DNA of 8,014 nucleotides from contig JBEVNX010000166.1 in assembly GCA_040507895.1 (NCBI GenBank), forward strand, positions 1 through 8,014, given 5' to 3'. A program made the translations under genes and the position numbers. The notes under the pieces are model-generated. The model was not told the origin of the DNA. It did no database searches and saw only the letters and a program-made list of their open reading frames with translations. This document shows, piece after piece, positions 6,301-8,014 of this stretch. Numbering within the stretch: position 1 is the first letter of the stretch; each line of letters begins with the position of its first letter. The stretch comes from JBEVNX01 sp040507895 (GTDB lineage Bacteria > Desulfobacterota > Binatia > JACPRU01).

Positions 6301-6731
6301 GCGAAGCCCCGGCCACCGAGACGGTGCCCGAAGCGGCGCGCGCCATCCCCCGCCGGGTGCTCATCGCCGAGGATCACTCCGATTCCCGCGAATCCCTCCG
6401 GCTCCTGCTCGAAGCATCTGGGCACCGGGTCGCCGTGGCTCGCAACGGCGACGAGGCCGTCGAGCTCGCGCTGGCGGATCCGCCGGAGATCGCGCTCGTC
6501 GACATCGGTCTTCCAGGGCTCGACGGCTACGAGGTGGCGCGCGAGATCCGCGCGGCCGATTCGACCGACGCCGTCTTCCTCGTCGCCTTGACCGGCTACG
6601 GTCAGCCCCTCGACCGCCGCCGCGCGCTCGAGTCCGGCTTCAACGAGCACCTCGTGAAGCCGCTCAATCGCGACAAGCTGCTGCGCTTGATGGCAAGCCT
6701 CGAGAGTCCTCCGCGCGTCGCCGCGGAGTAG
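3366..6731 (+). CDS. membrane-bound hybrid sensor histidine kinase (8 TM-PAS-GAF-GAF-HisKA-HATPase-REC)
   Basis: The protein has 1121 residues. About eight N-terminal helices (8-28, 41-55, 67-85, 98-113, 122-142, 153-172, 193-213, 224-244) form a membrane sensor, followed by a helical linker (247-279). A PAS/PAC domain (about 280-400) ends in GVMIDVTERKETERRL. Two GAF domains follow (about 406-565 and 576-740). HisKA has the phospho-acceptor His762 in LGHELRNPIGAI. The ATPase has the N box NLVENAIKYT (Asn879), the G1 box DNGQG (907-911) and GGLGIGL (from 936). The receiver (about 996-1112) has acidic Glu1002/Asp1003, phospho-acceptor Asp1046 (LVDIGLPGLDGYE), Thr1076 and Lys1098. All catalytic residues are present, so it should autophosphorylate and pass the phosphate to its own receiver. 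No Hpt domain or DNA-binding regulator is in the window. I chose ATG 3366 because helix 1 starts right after it. A TTG at 3249 would add 39 residues without membrane or domain character. No strong ribosome binding site is visible. The ligand is unknown. Confidence 0.95.
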   Translation: MAEAFVRGTAGLLVAASALWLFEHLLGLRFLPGIASLGSRVAASLLLLAASLLLVSEDDLLRRRLGKALGAVVALVGARTLVEQALSGGVSDTSLPSAAELLMLGTAASVIDLQSWPRRRLSDFFALGALFVLLEIVLEALYAASGSAGARQPIELTAVCLFGLSAAALLCVRLDTGPLSLLTRDAPSSALMRQLLPLTVAGPALAGLIAVIGQRDGWMDSTGAISLLVTLAALVLLGIAWIGSARLRLAEGALGMTEEMHGRLLRETAVRSEAERSRAHYLQLLGDLEAVVWEAEPDSGQLKFASPGSGELLTELPKGWLADGDFWTRIVHPRDRERAAVELLAAADRGRDCEFEFRAVKVDGSVRWLRARLYAEEVDGARRWHRGVMIDVTERKETERRLAAQNEIARVLGESQSLHGALPHLLGALGAKLDWDFGAAWTLDRELGVLRAMDVWQAAPDLAATFAAATRGRTFSRGEELPGRVWGSGGPAWIEDVAKEASFARGVEAERDGLHGAVGFPIRVRDEFLGVIELWSRDVRPPDEALGKLLASVGNQVGQFVDRRRSDERHREKSSALETVNRLSPTFSGMLDIDRLIQELTDAATKLADAQMGTFFFHGREGEGYRSYTSNTVSHDALGLGAPRPTRFPTRLFSSDGPLRIDDVRASGGPAGLEGQFTGSAVASYLAVPVVSRGGRILGGIALSHSEPGVFTKREERIVSGIAAHAAVALENAELYDAERRARAAAEAASRAKDEFLAMLGHELRNPIGAIRNSVEALEMSQERSGDGAGAMLCSIIARQTDTLAQLVDDLLDVTRLISGKVRLRTRVVDLRELVGQTLESLRAGGRASRHFVHFQGEPVFVDGDPVRLEQIVTNLVENAIKYTPEGGEVEIAVELVGEEAQLRVRDNGQGIEPELLPRIFDLFVQGKQSLDRPRGGLGIGLTLVRRLAEMHGGSVEAESAGVGIGSEFRVRIPAKPTSEAPATETVPEAARAIPRRVLIAEDHSDSRESLRLLLEASGHRVAVARNGDEAVELALADPPEIALVDIGLPGLDGYEVAREIRAADSTDAVFLVALTGYGQPLDRRRALESGFNEHLVKPLNRDKLLRLMASLESPPRVAAE

Positions 6732-6759
6732 GCGTCTCGCGCCGCGACCTCGAATCGAC
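6732..6759. other. 28-bp gap between convergent genes
   Basis: The kinase stop (TAG 6729-6731) and the stop of the minus-strand CoA-transferase (6760-6762) face each other across 28 bases. I see no stem-loop with a T tract in either direction, so any shared terminator must be factor-dependent or lie within a coding end. Confidence 0.5.
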
Positions 6760-7977
6760 TCAGAGCGCCGCCGCGGCGTAGAGCCGCCGGGCGTCCTTGC
6801 GAAGCTCCGCGCGGAAGTCGGGATGGGCAACCGCGAGCATCTCGCCGACCCGCTCGCGCAAGCCCTTGCCACGCAACCGGGCCACACCCTGCTCGGTGAC
6901 CACAGCGTCGACGAAGCCGCGATGAACGGTCGGCGTCGAGCCGAGCGGCAGCTCGGCGACGACGCGAGGCACCCGGCCGTCGGGACGGAGCTGCGAGGAC
7001 GGCAGCACGATCACGGAGCCGCCACTCGAAGTCGAGGCGCTGACCGCGAATGCGGGCTGACCGCCCGGGCCGCTGAAGACCTCCGCGCCTCGAGTCTCGG
7101 AGCAGACGTTGCCGGTCAAGTCGACGAAGAGCGCGTTGTTGATCGCGGTGAAGTTCTCGAGCTGCAGGAGATTGCGCAGATCATCGGTGTACGTGAAGTC
7201 GTAGAGCTCGAAAGCGGGGTTCTCGTGGATGAAGTCGAGATCCTCCTCGGGCATCTGCGCGAGCGCCGAGGCCACCACCTTGCCGGGGTGGAGCGACTTG
7301 TACTTTCCGGTGACGACCCCTTGGCGCACCAAGTCAACGATGCCGCCCGGGCAGAGCTCGGTGTGAATGCCGAGATCGTGCTTGTCTCCGAGGAAGGCCA
7401 GCAGCGCCGCGGAGACGTCGCCGATGCCGATCTGCAGGGTCGCCCGGTCCTTGACGATCTCGGCCGCGACCAGCGTGCAGATCACCTGCGCGGCGATCTC
7501 GGTCTCCTCCGTGCGCGGCGGGATCGGCGGCGCGGGCGGCCTGTCTTCAATCTCGGCCAGGCGGGCGAAGCGCGAGACGTGCACGCAGTTGTCGCCGCCC
7601 GTGCGGATGAACTCCGGGTGCACCTCGCCGATCAGCTGGTCGACGTGCCGGATGACGGTCGGACTGAACCACGCGCCGGTGCCGAAGGAGCAGTAGCCGC
7701 GGGCGTCGGGCGGCGAGATGGGAATCATCGCCACGTCGACGCGATCGCCGAAGCCGGGAGGCAGGCAACCCATCCGCCACTGCGCGATCGGCACGTACTC
7801 GAAGCGGCCCGCGAGCACCGCGGCGCGCTCGTAGGGCCCGGCGTAAAACGTGCGGATGCGAAAGCTCTCGAGGATCGCGGGATCGTCCCAGGAGAAGGGC
7901 GTGAGGTACGTGCTGATCGTCACGCCGCGGAGCTCGCCGCGCCCCCCCGCGAGCCCGCCGCACAGCGGCAACGGCAA
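6760..7977 (-). CDS. acetyl-CoA hydrolase/transferase family protein (4-hydroxybutyrate CoA-transferase-like), 5' end incomplete
   Basis: The family moves CoA between acyl-CoA and acetate or other short acids (or hydrolyses acetyl-CoA) through a covalent glutamyl-CoA intermediate. The 405 visible residues (numbered from TTG 7977) include the N-terminal lobe blocks GELRGVTISTYLT, RFEYVPI and DVAMIPISPPDARGYCSFGT; the QIGIGDVSAALL glycine loop; GIHTEL with Glu207, which by position corresponds to the catalytic Glu of 4-hydroxybutyrate CoA-transferases; AINNALFVDLTGNV; the CoA-binding GPGGQPAF; and the C-terminal VTEQGVARLRGKGLRERVGE with AHPDFR. Homologues of about 435 residues imply that roughly 30 N-terminal residues are missing. 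The TTG is a placeholder and not a believable start: an in-frame TAG lies at 7996-7998, while another frame reads YRESRLV at the very edge. Two seven-C runs (7942-7948, 7988-7994) are the likely sites of a frame change. The specific acyl substrate is not determinable. Confidence 0.9.
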   Translation of the reverse strand: MPLPLCGGLAGGRGELRGVTISTYLTPFSWDDPAILESFRIRTFYAGPYERAAVLAGRFEYVPIAQWRMGCLPPGFGDRVDVAMIPISPPDARGYCSFGTGAWFSPTVIRHVDQLIGEVHPEFIRTGGDNCVHVSRFARLAEIEDRPPAPPIPPRTEETEIAAQVICTLVAAEIVKDRATLQIGIGDVSAALLAFLGDKHDLGIHTELCPGGIVDLVRQGVVTGKYKSLHPGKVVASALAQMPEEDLDFIHENPAFELYDFTYTDDLRNLLQLENFTAINNALFVDLTGNVCSETRGAEVFSGPGGQPAFAVSASTSSGGSVIVLPSSQLRPDGRVPRVVAELPLGSTPTVHRGFVDAVVTEQGVARLRGKGLRERVGEMLAVAHPDFRAELRKDARRLYAAAAL

Positions 7978-8014
7978 CGCCCTCCAGCCCCCCCACTAGA
8001 CGGGATTCCCGGTA

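Noticed and set aside
3636..6887. Open frame of over 1000 codons on the minus strand opposite the kinase
   Set aside because: The plus strand carries a complete, motif-verified kinase. Long antisense frames are expected in high-GC coding DNA, and the minus product is charge-rich without any recognisable domain.
1..8014. CRISPR array, toxin-antitoxin pair, insertion sequence or prophage genes
   Set aside because: I saw no regularly spaced repeats, transposase or integrase motifs, or phage structural genes on either strand.

Overview
This is a high-GC bacterial window with strong G/C third-position bias. The protein families (PAS/GAF hybrid histidine kinase, nitronate monooxygenase, acetyl-CoA hydrolase/transferase, and a cyclase/ATPase-type C-terminal fragment) suggest a proteobacterial or myxobacterial-type environmental lineage. 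No marker gene is present, so that placement is only an inference.

Left part (1-1632): decayed or badly sequenced DNA. Positions 2-787 encode the C-terminal two thirds of a nitronate monooxygenase in three reading frames, with four apparent single-base indels that cancel out. Positions 788-1068 read best as the frameshifted C-terminal tail of a large ATPase/TPR or cyclase-type protein. Positions 1069-1550 hold no gene I can support. A perfect 8-bp hairpin (1551-1574) and a well-preserved 3' half of a tRNA-Leu (about 1580-1632) close this part. A 3'-half tRNA is the usual footprint of site-specific integration. If it is one, the element would lie to the left and the old chromosome flank to the right.

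Middle part (1633-3194): small intact genes. There is a HIT-family nucleotide-binding protein on the plus strand. A short two-helix membrane protein on the minus strand converges on it, and the two stop codons share one CTAG. After a 74-bp divergent gap comes an HdeD-like (DUF308) six-helix membrane protein on the plus strand.

Right part (3195-8014): a 1121-residue hybrid sensor kinase (about eight transmembrane helices, PAS, two GAF, HisKA, HATPase, receiver) preceded by a perfect 8-bp inverted repeat. Convergent to it is an acetyl-CoA hydrolase/4-hydroxybutyrate CoA-transferase-type gene. Its 5' end is cut off by the window edge and its frame is disturbed near two seven-base C tracts.

The genes do not form one obvious pathway. 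The kinase has no DNA-binding partner in view, and HdeD plus kinase is the only co-directional pair. Indel-type damage is concentrated at the two ends while 1.7-7.9 kb reads cleanly. That makes sequencing or assembly error at contig ends a serious alternative to real gene decay. I found no convincing new multi-gene system. The most interesting points are the tRNA-Leu remnant with its neighbouring hairpin and degraded left flank, and the repeated helix-hairpin sensor of the kinase.
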